From contig DFHF01000005.1 in NCBI GenBank assembly GCA_002371825.1, positions 1 through 52,154 of the forward strand: 52,154 bases of DNA. Direction: 5' to 3'. Shown here piece after piece: positions 1-7,854 of this stretch (its first letter is position 1; every line of letters starts with the position of its first letter). A program made the position numbers and the translations under genes. The notes below the pieces were generated by a model that was given only the letters and a program-made list of their open reading frames with translations, searched no databases and was not told the DNA's origin. Source of the DNA: Ruminococcus flavefaciens (GTDB lineage Bacteria > Bacillota > Clostridia > Oscillospirales > Ruminococcaceae).

Positions 1-2
1 CT

Positions 3-167
3 CAAGGACAAGAGAAGCCTGTTTTAAGGCGTATTTACGTTATTTATCAACCATACGAAAGTGTGTTACTATTTGGCAAGGGGACTACAAGCAACGTGTA
101 CAGCCATGTGGACAGCGAAAGCAAGAAGCTGAGTGCGGAGGCGATAGCTAAGGCGTTGGCAATATGA
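3..167 (+). pseudogene. possible C-terminal remnant of a tyrosine recombinase/integrase
   Basis: An open frame enters from the window edge and stops with TGA at 165-167 (54 codons visible). Its last third, with TTSNVYSHV followed by a Lys/Ala/Glu-rich helix, resembles the end of tyrosine recombinases, where the catalytic Tyr lies in a T-T-x-x-x-Y-x-H-V setting. The part just before it does not show the expected LGH motif, so the reading frame may be decayed or shifted. The nearby tRNA-Ser is the kind of site such enzymes use. It could also be the end of an unrelated protein; the call rests on one short motif. Confidence 0.4.
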
Positions 168-175
168 GAATAAGA

Positions 176-502
176 TCAATCATAAACCTCTACGCAGTAA
201 TTAACGATATAATCTTCTCCTAATTCTTCTACCAATTTTTGATAGGCGATTTTAGAACGGACTTTAAAAGACTCTTTATGCTCATTATTCCAAGGAGAAG
301 GGTTTTGAGGAGTGTCCCAATCCAAAGCGGTCTGATACTCCTCACCTAACTCTAATAAAAGTGATTTTAAAGAATCAGAGAGTCCGAGATTATCAAATGA
401 TATAGGTCCGGCACCAAATTTATCAAATGATTTCTGATTTTTACACCATATACTGGCACAATCTGCTCCCCATTCAAAAAAGAAATTCAATTCGTATTTC
501 AT
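176..502 (-). CDS. small acidic hypothetical protein
   Basis: A 108-residue soluble protein starting MKYELNFFFEWG, with no signal peptide or membrane segment. I chose the ATG at 502 because a GAGGTGA ribosome binding site sits five bases upstream; a longer ORF starting at 523 would swallow that site. I do not recognise the family. The size, acidity and aromatic-rich start recall small immunity-type proteins found as orphans, but no toxin gene is visible. It lies alone between a possible integrase tail and tRNA-Ser, consistent with an accessory spot. Confidence 0.65.
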   Translation of the reverse strand: MKYELNFFFEWGADCASIWCKNQKSFDKFGAGPISFDNLGLSDSLKSLLLELGEEYQTALDWDTPQNPSPWNNEHKESFKVRSKIAYQKLVEELGEDYIVNYCVEVYD

Positions 503-522
503 TACGTTCACCTCAGATAGCA

Positions 523-558
523 TATGAGCCCCTGAACTGCTTTGATCAGGGGCTCATA
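523..558. repeat. perfect 13-bp inverted repeat with 10-base loop
   Basis: TATGAGCCCCTGA at 523-535 is exactly complementary to TCAGGGGCTCATA at 546-558. It lies downstream of tRNA-Ser and upstream of the small minus-strand gene. There is no following T-tract on either strand, so a normal intrinsic terminator is not clear. It may act as a processing or termination hairpin for the tRNA transcript. Confidence 0.7.
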
Positions 559-567
559 CATAAAACT

Positions 568-656
568 TGGCGCAGTGGGTGGGATTCGAACCCACGTCCC
601 TCAAGGGGCATCATGATTTCGAGTCATGTCCGTTATGACCACTTCGATACCACTGC
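568..656 (-). tRNA. tRNA-Ser (anticodon CGA)
   Basis: On the minus strand the acceptor stem GCAGTGG pairs with CCACTGC, followed by discriminator G and an encoded CCA (568-570). The anticodon stem CATGA/TCATG encloses the loop CTCGAAA, giving anticodon CGA, which reads the serine codon UCG. A long variable arm (class II) and the T-arm GTGGG-TTCGAAT-CCCAC are present. It is preceded by a good promoter at 672-700. Confidence 0.95.
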
Positions 657-671
657 GTAAATTACTTAAAT

Positions 672-700
672 ATTATATCACAAACGGAGGTCAAAATCAA
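672..700 (-). promoter_or_regulatory. promoter of tRNA-Ser
   Basis: On the minus strand TTGATT (695-700) and TATAAT (672-677) are separated by exactly 17 bases, a sigma-A type promoter. The predicted start lies about 10 bases before the mature tRNA. Confidence 0.7.
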
Positions 701-770
701 TAGCTTAAATAAAAATAAATCTGATAACTAAATCTCCCATGTAAAAAAATGCAAAAAAGCGAATATCATG

Positions 771-799
771 TTTACATAAGCCGAAAAATATGTTATTAT
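771..799 (+). promoter_or_regulatory. putative promoter of the GH25 lysozyme gene
   Basis: TTTACA (771-776), 17 bases, then TATTAT (794-799), about 75 bases upstream of the start codon at 877. The region around it is AT-rich and otherwise empty. Confidence 0.5.
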
Positions 800-876
800 A
801 ATATAGACAGCAAAAGCTGAATATTATAAAAACGTTCCTCAAACCACATCCCGGAACAAAGATACCGGAGGTAAAA

Positions 877-1851
877 ATGTCCGAAAAAGCACCAAAAAAT
901 AAATTCAAAGCCCTCTCTGTTATAGAGGCACTCCTTATAATAGCACTTTCCGGAGAACTTGCCTGGCAGGTAAAGCTCAAAGATAAGTTTCACGGTTCTG
1001 ATGATGCTGTTCCTGCAAGTGCAGGAGTAAACGAAGATCCCCAGATACGGACCCGTGCAGTGATCGAAAAAGAAGAGACTATATATCAGCTTGACGGAAA
1101 GAAGATACTCATGAATGACGGCACCTATGGCGAGATATTCTGGCCGGTCTTTTCAGATGTACCTGCCTGTTCACATAATATTGAGCAGCTCGTAAGCAGA
1201 AACGGCTACTCCTTTTACAAGGAAAACAATAAGGTAGCCTCCATCGCAGGTGTTGATGTTTCCGACTATCAGGGCGACATCGACTGGAAAAAGGTGAAAG
1301 AGGCAGGAATAGATTTTGCTATAATAAGGATAGGCTACCGTGGGTACGGAAGCGGCGAGATCGTTATTGACAAGAACTTTGATAAAAACCTGAAAGAGGC
1401 TGACGAGGCTGGCATAAAAGTCGGAGCGTACTTCTTCTCACAGGCTGTCAATACAAAAGAGGCTATAGAAGAGGCTGATATGGTGATAGATGCTATCGCT
1501 GACTACAATATCACCTACCCTGTTATCTACGACTGGGAGCTTATCTACGGCGACAGTGCACGAACTGATAAAGTTTCTGTTGATACACTGGCGGACTGCT
1601 GTATCTCCTTCTGTGAGAGAGTTCGTTCTGCCGGATACAAGCCCATGATATACCAGAACAAAAATACCACCATGTTCAAGCTTGACCTGCCAAGGCTGAA
1701 GGACTACGACTTCTGGCTTGCAGAATACGGAACAGAGCCTACATATTACTACGATTACCAGATGTGGCAGTATGCCTCCGACGGGTTTGTCCCCGGTATA
1801 AACGGCGAAGTAGATATGAATATCAGCTTCAAGGACTACAGCAAGGAATGA
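877..1851 (+). CDS. GH25 family lysozyme (muramidase), membrane-anchored
   Basis: A 324-residue protein predicted to cleave the N-acetylmuramic acid to N-acetylglucosamine bond of peptidoglycan outside the membrane. Residues about 12-31 form a signal anchor, followed by a linker of about 90 residues. The GH25 domain runs from about residue 121 (GVDVSDYQGDIDW, carrying the conserved Asp) through VIYDWE near residue 216, the catalytic acidic strand, to MWQYASDG near the end. GGAGG lies five bases before the ATG. It is a single-gene unit with its own promoter and a strong terminator at 1874-1905. It lacks cell-wall repeat domains or a dockerin, so it probably works at the producer's own wall during growth or remodelling. 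Confidence 0.88.
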   Translation: MSEKAPKNKFKALSVIEALLIIALSGELAWQVKLKDKFHGSDDAVPASAGVNEDPQIRTRAVIEKEETIYQLDGKKILMNDGTYGEIFWPVFSDVPACSHNIEQLVSRNGYSFYKENNKVASIAGVDVSDYQGDIDWKKVKEAGIDFAIIRIGYRGYGSGEIVIDKNFDKNLKEADEAGIKVGAYFFSQAVNTKEAIEEADMVIDAIADYNITYPVIYDWELIYGDSARTDKVSVDTLADCCISFCERVRSAGYKPMIYQNKNTTMFKLDLPRLKDYDFWLAEYGTEPTYYYDYQMWQYASDGFVPGINGEVDMNISFKDYSKE

Positions 1852-1873
1852 TGTTTTCTGCTTATAGACAAAT

Positions 1874-1905
1874 AAAAAGTATCCTCTTCCGAGGATACTT
1901 TTTTT
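1874..1905. terminator. bidirectional intrinsic terminator
   Basis: A 13-bp stem, AAAAAGTATCCTC with GAGGATACTTTTT, around a TTCC loop and flanked by A and T runs, sits between two convergent genes and can terminate both. Confidence 0.9.
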
Positions 1906-1913
1906 GTTAATAA

Positions 1914-3965
1914 TTAATTGGAATTATTGACGTAGTTAATGTTCATTGAATCTATACGATATGTTCCGTCATCACGGCCTGTAAGGTGGAATTCTACAGA
2001 CTTTGCAACTGTTTTTTCCATCCATGAGGGAAGCTCATCAAGATAGTCAACAGAGACTGTGTAGGAATCTCCGCTCTTTACTATAGACTTTATCTCCGGT
2101 TCATATGTGAAGATTATAGGCTTGAGCTTAACGTTATATGCACCTGTCTCGCTGTCATAGAAGAACTTAGGCTCAACTCGTCCCACTGTGGTATGCTCGA
2201 ATGGCTGATGATCCTCACCAAAGAGCTCAACTGCCTCAGCCTCTACATCATAAGCTGATATGGAAATGGTATCTCCTCCGGCATTGGGAGTATACTTTGA
2301 CACCTTATCCTCGTCCATTATTATAGACCAGATAGCTGCTGTGATAAGCTGCTCGGAACTGAGATCAGAGGGAGAATCGAATGAATCTATATCCATTATT
2401 ACCGCAGGATATATCACCTCAGTAAAGCCGTCCTTCTTGACTTCTCCGGATGTAAAGCTGCGGATCATCTTTATTCCCTTTCCTGCCACAGTGATAATGC
2501 CTATAACAGCAAAAAGTGCAAATACCACACCAAGAACAGCATAAAGCCGCTTCTTGAAGCTCTTTTTCTGAACGCTTACAGCTTCTGTGGGGTCATCCTC
2601 CTCGGTATGCTCCCTTCTTTCGGCAACAAGCTCATCAGGATCCTCGCTGAGTATATTTGTAAGGGCTGATGCTATCTTGCCCTGCTTCTTTTCAGGAGCT
2701 TCCTCAGGAACGTTCTCAGCAGGCTCGGAGCTCTCATCAACGGCAGGAGCTTCTTCCTTCTCCTCCTGAGTTTCCTCTTCCTTAGGCTTATCAAGCTCTG
2801 CAATAGCATTTGCAGCATCTTCTCTTATTCCGTCGATCAGGCTGCTGACACGGTCAGTATCCTCGCTGCTGTCATCGATATCCTCAGATATATCCTCGGA
2901 AAGCTCTTCTTCCGGCACCTCTTCTGTAATATCACTGCTGAAGAGTTCTTTTTCCTCCTCTTGAGCAGCTTGATTTATAGCAGCTATAGCAGCATCGATA
3001 AGTGCCTCGGCAGAAGTCTCCTCCGGAATTTCCTCTGTGAAAGAAGGATCTTCGGCAATTTCCTCTGCATAGGAATCATCAGTCTCCTCAGGAAGGCTTT
3101 CCGGCTCTGATACAGGCTCTTCCGGTTCGCTTTCATTAAAGAGATCATCTATCATGACTTCATCTTCGATCTCTTCCTCAGCGAGCTCGGGAACAGTCTC
3201 TTCAGCTATCTCGTTTGCTTCTTCCTCAGCAGAAGCCATTCTGCTGCGAAGCTTTGAGAAAAATCCCTTTTTGGCTTTCTCACGCACATTCTCAGCTTCT
3301 GCCTCTTCCTCAGCAGCAGACTCAGGCACTTCTGAAATGAATGGCTCTGTTACGGGAGCAAGCTCCTCATTTACAGGCTCATATATCTGAGGTGCAGGAG
3401 CAGCAGGCTGCTCAGGAACTGAGAATACAGCTGTTTCCTCCTCGCTGACAAGACTGCTGGAGTTAACGATAAGTTCCTCAGTCAGCTCTGTTTTCACAGG
3501 AGGTGCTGCCGGCACATTGTGCTCAGGTGCATATTTTTCATTTCTTATGCGGATAGCTTCATGAGCCTCTGCTGCAAGCCTGTTCAGCTCCGAAAGATGT
3601 TCCTCAGCCTTGCGGCGCTCAAGCATTGTTTTTTCCATTTCCTGCCTGCGGAGCTCCTCATAGTCAGGGAGCTCGCCGGATATAACTACCTTTTTCTTTT
3701 TAGGGAGCTCAGGCTCCGGAGATATTTCCTGTATCTCCTGCTGTAAAGCCGCCTCTGAAGCCGTTTCTGCGGCATCGAGCTCATGGAGTATATCCTCTGC
3801 AAGGCTTGGTCTCTTTTCTTCCGTCAGGGCATTCAGCAGATCGTCCACTGACATATCATCGTAAATGCTCTTTCTATGGGCTTCGGTATGCTCTGCCTCC
3901 GGAGACTCATCTCCGGTATGTTTAAGACTGTTGAGCATATCGTCCAGATCTTTTCTGATAGCCAT
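1914..3965 (-). CDS. large acidic single-pass membrane protein, unknown function
   Basis: A 683-residue protein. Residues 1-470 are extremely rich in Glu, Ser and Ala and probably disordered and cytoplasmic. A Lys/Arg patch precedes one membrane helix at about 473-500 (YAVLGVVFALFAVIGIITVA). The last 180 residues look like a compact extracytoplasmic domain. The start is the ATG at 3965, with GGAGG five bases ahead; a TTG start four codons earlier would overlap that site. It lies 136 bases after proA on the same strand. I do not recognise the family. The shape (disordered acidic inside, small folded outside) suggests an envelope or division-linked scaffold, but this is only a guess. Confidence 0.75.
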   Translation of the reverse strand: MAIRKDLDDMLNSLKHTGDESPEAEHTEAHRKSIYDDMSVDDLLNALTEEKRPSLAEDILHELDAAETASEAALQQEIQEISPEPELPKKKKVVISGELPDYEELRRQEMEKTMLERRKAEEHLSELNRLAAEAHEAIRIRNEKYAPEHNVPAAPPVKTELTEELIVNSSSLVSEEETAVFSVPEQPAAPAPQIYEPVNEELAPVTEPFISEVPESAAEEEAEAENVREKAKKGFFSKLRSRMASAEEEANEIAEETVPELAEEEIEDEVMIDDLFNESEPEEPVSEPESLPEETDDSYAEEIAEDPSFTEEIPEETSAEALIDAAIAAINQAAQEEEKELFSSDITEEVPEEELSEDISEDIDDSSEDTDRVSSLIDGIREDAANAIAELDKPKEEETQEEKEEAPAVDESSEPAENVPEEAPEKKQGKIASALTNILSEDPDELVAERREHTEEDDPTEAVSVQKKSFKKRLYAVLGVVFALFAVIGIITVAGKGIKMIRSFTSGEVKKDGFTEVIYPAVIMDIDSFDSPSDLSSEQLITAAIWSIIMDEDKVSKYTPNAGGDTISISAYDVEAEAVELFGEDHQPFEHTTVGRVEPKFFYDSETGAYNVKLKPIIFTYEPEIKSIVKSGDSYTVSVDYLDELPSWMEKTVAKSVEFHLTGRDDGTYRIDSMNINYVNNSN

Positions 3966-4101
3966 TCTGACCTCCAAAACAAATAATTATGGCAACCTGC
4001 AATACCTTCCGGAGTTTGCAGGTCTGCGGGAAAAACATATCTTATCCCAGTCTGCAGCATTTTCAATTGCTGACTGTAAATACGATCCGGCCAATACTTT
4101 T

Positions 4102-5349
4102 TTATCTTATCTGACCGTTTCCGTTGATAAGGTACTTTACTGTTGTAAGCTCCTTAAGTCCCATAGGGCCTCTTGCGTGGAGCTTCTGAGTGGATATTCC
4201 TATCTCTGCGCCGAATCCGAACTCTCCGCCGTCAGTAAAGCGGGTGGAAGCGTTTACATATACTGCAGCTGCATCTACCTCACGCTGGAATTTCTCAGCA
4301 GCGGCAAGAGTGCTTGTTACGATACACTCAGAGTGACGTGTGCTGAAGCGTCTTATATGTGCAATAGCCTCATCGATAGTATCAACTACCTTTACAGCGA
4401 TAATGTAATCATTGAACTCTGTTGCGTACTCTTTATCTGTAGCCTTTTCGATGCCGTCACCGAGTATTGCGATAGTTCTGTCGCAGCCGTATATCTTAAC
4501 ATTATGCTCCTTGAAGCGGTCTGCTATCATCGGGAGATATTTCTCAGCAACATCCTTATGAACAAGAAGGCTCTCTATTGCATTGCATACGGAAGGACGC
4601 TGTGTCTTGCCGTTATCTGCAATATCAACAGCCATTTCCAGGTCAGCTGTAGCGTCAACATAAACATGACAGTTGCCTGCGCCGGTCTCGATTACAGGAA
4701 CAGTTGCTGTATTCACAACGGCCTGTATAAGTCTTGCACTTCCTCTCGGGATAAGCACATCGATATAGCCGTTGAGCTTCATAAGCTCATTTGTTGTCTC
4801 ACGGGAAGTGTTGTCCACAACCTGTACAGAATCAGCAGGAAGGCCTGCTGCCTCAATAGCCATCCTCATTATTGAGCCCAGGCAGATATTGGAGTTTATA
4901 GCCTCTTTTCCGCCCTTGAGTATAACAGCATTTCCTGCCTTGAGGCAAAGTGCTGCTGCATCAACAGTTACATTCGGACGGGACTCAAAAATGATACCGA
5001 TAACGCCAAGAGGAACTCTTGTCTTGCATATTCTGAGGCCATTGGGTCTGGTAAAGCCTTCTATCACCTCTCCGATGGGATCATTCATTGCAATAAGCTC
5101 TCTTATGCCCTTTGCCATACCCTCTATACGGGCCTCATCCAGTCTGAGTCTGTCCTGCATTGCCTCAGAGATACCATTCTCCTTAGCAGCTGCAAGATCC
5201 TTGGCATTTTCACTTATTATGCGAGCCGCATTTTCTTTCAGGGCTTCTGCAATAGCTTCAAGAGCTCTGTCCTTTACAGCAGATGAAGCTGCTGCCAGAA
5301 GAGGCTCTGCAGCCTTGGCTCTTTTTCCGAGATCTTCTGTATAACTCAT
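4102..5349 (-). CDS. proA: gamma-glutamyl phosphate reductase
   Basis: A 415-residue cytoplasmic enzyme that reduces glutamyl-5-phosphate with NADPH to glutamate semialdehyde, the second step of proline synthesis. It shows the aldehyde dehydrogenase fold with FESRPNVT, LKGGKEAINSN and the catalytic region QRPSVCNAIESL. The ATG at 5349 has a GAGGTGA site; the longer frame that begins upstream would run into proB. It follows proB by 10 bases, so the two are co-transcribed. Length is normal for ProA. Confidence 0.96.
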   Translation of the reverse strand: MSYTEDLGKRAKAAEPLLAAASSAVKDRALEAIAEALKENAARIISENAKDLAAAKENGISEAMQDRLRLDEARIEGMAKGIRELIAMNDPIGEVIEGFTRPNGLRICKTRVPLGVIGIIFESRPNVTVDAAALCLKAGNAVILKGGKEAINSNICLGSIMRMAIEAAGLPADSVQVVDNTSRETTNELMKLNGYIDVLIPRGSARLIQAVVNTATVPVIETGAGNCHVYVDATADLEMAVDIADNGKTQRPSVCNAIESLLVHKDVAEKYLPMIADRFKEHNVKIYGCDRTIAILGDGIEKATDKEYATEFNDYIIAVKVVDTIDEAIAHIRRFSTRHSECIVTSTLAAAEKFQREVDAAAVYVNASTRFTDGGEFGFGAEIGISTQKLHARGPMGLKELTTVKYLINGNGQIR

Positions 5350-5359
5350 AACATTCACC

Positions 5360-6157
5360 TCATTTTTTATTTGAAAGGAATATTGTTCCGATGTCCTGAT
5401 CCTCAAAAAGATCATAGAGCTTTTCAGGATCACGGCCATTCATTATTACCATATCTATTCCGGCCTCTGTAGCGATCTTTGCAGCGTTGATCTTGGTGGA
5501 CATTCCGCCGGTGCCAAGACTTGAACCTGCTCCTCCGGCAGCCTTCTCTATCTCTGGAGTTATCTTCTCAACTACAGATATGGGCTTAGCATCCGGATTT
5601 GTACGGGGATCATCATCATAAAGGCCGTCTATATCAGAAAGTATCAGCAGCAGATCTGCTCCGGAGAGTTCTGCGACCAGAGCCGAGAGAGAATCGTTCT
5701 CACCGATCTCAAGCTCCAGCTCATCAATGGCGATAGTGTCATTTTCATTGACTATCGGGATAACATCCATCCCCACAAGGCTCTCAATAGTATTCTTAAA
5801 GTTTTCACAGTGGCTCGGGTTATTGATTATAGTCTTTGTCAGAAGTATCTGTCCGACGGTAACACTGTATTTTGCGAACATATCGTCATAAACGTGCATA
5901 AGCTCACACTGTCCGATAGCGGCAACAGCCTGCTTGAGCTTAGTCTCCTTCGGTTTTTCCGGAAGTCCCAGCTTTCCGGCTCCCAGGCCAATAGCTCCTG
6001 AAGATACCATTATTATCTCTTTTCCGGAATTATGGAGATCAGAGATGACCCTGACAAGATTAGTCATTCTTCTTATATTCAGCTTGCCGGTCTTATGGGC
6101 AAGAGTAGATGTACCGAGCTTTATTACGATACGCTTTTTTTCGGAAATATTCCTCAT
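5360..6157 (-). CDS. proB: glutamate 5-kinase, short form
   Basis: Phosphorylates glutamate to glutamyl-5-phosphate, the first committed and usually proline-inhibited step of proline synthesis. The amino acid kinase fold is clear: VIKLGTSTL near the start, VSSGAIGLG, and a NENDTIAIDE segment. At 265 residues it lacks the C-terminal PUA domain present in E. coli ProB, a known shorter variant. GAAGGAAG precedes the ATG. It sits 12 bases after a 2-hydroxyacid dehydrogenase and 10 bases before proA. Confidence 0.95.
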   Translation of the reverse strand: MRNISEKKRIVIKLGTSTLAHKTGKLNIRRMTNLVRVISDLHNSGKEIIMVSSGAIGLGAGKLGLPEKPKETKLKQAVAAIGQCELMHVYDDMFAKYSVTVGQILLTKTIINNPSHCENFKNTIESLVGMDVIPIVNENDTIAIDELELEIGENDSLSALVAELSGADLLLILSDIDGLYDDDPRTNPDAKPISVVEKITPEIEKAAGGAGSSLGTGGMSTKINAAKIATEAGIDMVIMNGRDPEKLYDLFEDQDIGTIFLSNKK

Positions 6158-6169
6158 ATATATCTTCCT

Positions 6170-7120
6170 TCAGTTCACTTTATTTTCAGGAGCGCCATTC
6201 TGCCACGCTCTTATATTGCTGCAAACGATATCCACAAGGCGCTGTCTTGTTTCAAGAGGAGCCCATGCGGTATGCGGAGTGATCGTACAGTTCTTTGCAT
6301 TTTTCAGCGGAGTATCCGGTGACATTGGTTCTTTATCCAACACATCCAGATAAGCTGCGGCTATCTTGCCTGTATTGAGCGCTTCAGCAAGGTCAGCCTC
6401 ACATACTATACCGCCTCTTGCAGTATTTATCAGCATTGCTGAACTCTTCATATGTGACAGCAGCTCTCTGCTTACTATGCCCTTAGTCTGTTCTGTAAGA
6501 GGGCAGTGGAAAGTGAGTACATCAGCCTTTTCTGCAGCAGTAAAAATGTCAGTTACCTCATATGGGCAGTCCGCAGGCACTGTTCGTGTGCTTACCACAA
6601 TATTCATTCCGAAGGCATGGCCTATCTCAGCTGCTTTTCTGCCTATAGAGCCGTATCCCACAATAGAAAGTGTTCTGCCTGCAAGTTCAGAGGTAGGTAT
6701 CGGGAAATAGGAAAACGCCGGTGAGCGCTCCCATTCACCTGCTTTGACTGCGGAGTCATAATCTCTTATACGGCTGAAATGGTCAAGAATATATGCAAAT
6801 GTCTGCTGTGCAACAGCATTTGTGGAATACTGTCCGGCATTGCATACCACTATCCCCTTTTCAGCTGCACAGGCAATATCAACGTTATTATAGCCTGTAG
6901 CAAACAGTCCTATGTACTTTATATTCGGGCAGGCATCCATGACCTCACGGGTTATGAGCACCTTATTGCAGAGCACGATATCTGCGTCCCCGATATTTTC
7001 AGCAGTCTCCTCAGGCTTTGTGAGAGGTATTATCTTCACCTCTCCAAGCTCCTCCAGCTTTGATACAGGGATGTCTCCGCTTATGTTGACTGTATACCAG
7101 TCAAGAACAGCTATCTTCAA
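6170..7120 (-). CDS. D-isomer-specific 2-hydroxyacid dehydrogenase (glycerate dehydrogenase-like)
   Basis: A 316-residue NAD-dependent oxidoreductase of the SerA/HprA/LdhA family. The Rossmann motif GYGSIGRKAAEIG is near the middle, followed by LINTARGGIV with the substrate-binding Arg, a LDVLDKEPM segment with the catalytic Glu, and TPHTAWAP with the catalytic His. The start is TTG at 7120: GAGGAGGA, which also encodes the Glu tail of the upstream gene, lies ten bases ahead. It lacks the regulatory domains of serine-pathway SerA. The substrate (hydroxypyruvate, glyoxylate or another 2-keto acid) cannot be told from sequence. It is co-transcribed with proBA. Confidence 0.88.
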   Translation of the reverse strand: MKIAVLDWYTVNISGDIPVSKLEELGEVKIIPLTKPEETAENIGDADIVLCNKVLITREVMDACPNIKYIGLFATGYNNVDIACAAEKGIVVCNAGQYSTNAVAQQTFAYILDHFSRIRDYDSAVKAGEWERSPAFSYFPIPTSELAGRTLSIVGYGSIGRKAAEIGHAFGMNIVVSTRTVPADCPYEVTDIFTAAEKADVLTFHCPLTEQTKGIVSRELLSHMKSSAMLINTARGGIVCEADLAEALNTGKIAAAYLDVLDKEPMSPDTPLKNAKNCTITPHTAWAPLETRQRLVDIVCSNIRAWQNGAPENKVN

Positions 7121-7125
7121 GGTGT

Positions 7126-7551
7126 TTATTCCTCCTCGCTGTCATCCTCGGATCCTTCCTCGTCGTTATCATCGTCAGGATCCTCAGCCTCTTCCTCTTC
7201 TTCATCAGATACGGCATCTTCATCAGCTTCATCCTCAGCAGCACTTGCCGGCTTCTCTGAAGGTTTGTATATGATAGAGGCGACCAGCGCACATATCAGC
7301 AGGACAACCTGTATGATGCCTATGCCGTAATATACTGTCTTGCTCTCAGAAAGCCAGAATCCCAGTGAAATGAATATTGCAGAAGCAATAAATACCTGGT
7401 ATGGTCGTTTCTGTACATAAAAGCGATAAATAAAGAATATCACTGCAATACTTACAAAAGCCATGTGAAGTCCCAGAGGGAACGGAAAAAGTGAGGGCTG
7501 ATTTGCCTCAGAAGTCTGATCCATTGTTATGAGCATATCCTGAATATTCAT
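7126..7551 (-). CDS. small membrane protein with polyacidic C-terminal tail
   Basis: A 141-residue protein with about three membrane helices (near residues 28-45, 53-67 and 75-92) followed by roughly 45 residues that are almost all Glu, Asp and Ser. GGAGAG precedes the ATG. A strong promoter at 7610-7638 makes it the first gene of the unit leading into the dehydrogenase and proBA. The family is not recognised. The acidic tail encodes the ribosome binding site of the next gene, so translation of the two may be linked. Confidence 0.75.
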   Translation of the reverse strand: MNIQDMLITMDQTSEANQPSLFPFPLGLHMAFVSIAVIFFIYRFYVQKRPYQVFIASAIFISLGFWLSESKTVYYGIGIIQVVLLICALVASIIYKPSEKPASAAEDEADEDAVSDEEEEEAEDPDDDNDEEGSEDDSEEE

Positions 7552-7609
7552 GATCTCTCCATTTCTGCCCGTTTAAGCAGGGCGTTCGATTTTTAAACAT
7601 ACTTTTAAT

Positions 7610-7638
7610 ATTATAGCATACTGCCGATAAAAATTCAA
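7610..7638 (-). promoter_or_regulatory. strong promoter for the 7551-4102 minus-strand operon
   Basis: On the minus strand TTGAAT (7633-7638), 17 bases, TATAAT (7610-7615). The spacer contains one copy of a 13-base sequence repeated at 7733-7745, which could be an operator. Confidence 0.75.
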
Positions 7639-7745
7639 CAGATTTTTAAAATTTATTGCTCAGTATATCATTTGTACACAATAATATCACGCTTTTGACC
7701 GTCAAAAAGACTATTCTGCATATTTTTCCACGGCATACTGCCGAT
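7616..7745 (+). repeat. pair of 13-base direct repeats in the divergent promoter region
   Basis: GCATACTGCCGAT occurs at 7616-7628 and again at 7733-7745, 117 bases apart. The first copy fills the spacer of the minus-strand promoter and the second lies about 40 bases upstream of the plus-strand promoter. The rest of the 303-base gap is AT-rich and shows no gene. A shared regulator could bind both copies. Confidence 0.5.
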
Positions 7746-7783
7746 CATCTCACATTATGTCAGTAAAATAGTACTATATTTCA

Positions 7784-7812
7784 TTGTTTTTTTCATCAGA
7801 ATGAGTTATAAT
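7784..7812 (+). promoter_or_regulatory. promoter of the pectate lyase gene
   Basis: TTGTTT (7784-7789), 17 bases, TATAAT (7807-7812), about 40 bases upstream of the start codon, which is preceded by AGGGGGA. Confidence 0.65.
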
Positions 7813-7854
7813 TGTTAAAAATACGGTTAGAAATATCTGTTAGGGGGATAATTT

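Noticed and set aside
3865..4875. 336-residue plus-strand frame opposite proA
   Set aside because: It is antisense to a clear proA and the acidic protein gene, is rich in Cys and Ser without domain logic, and has no binding site.
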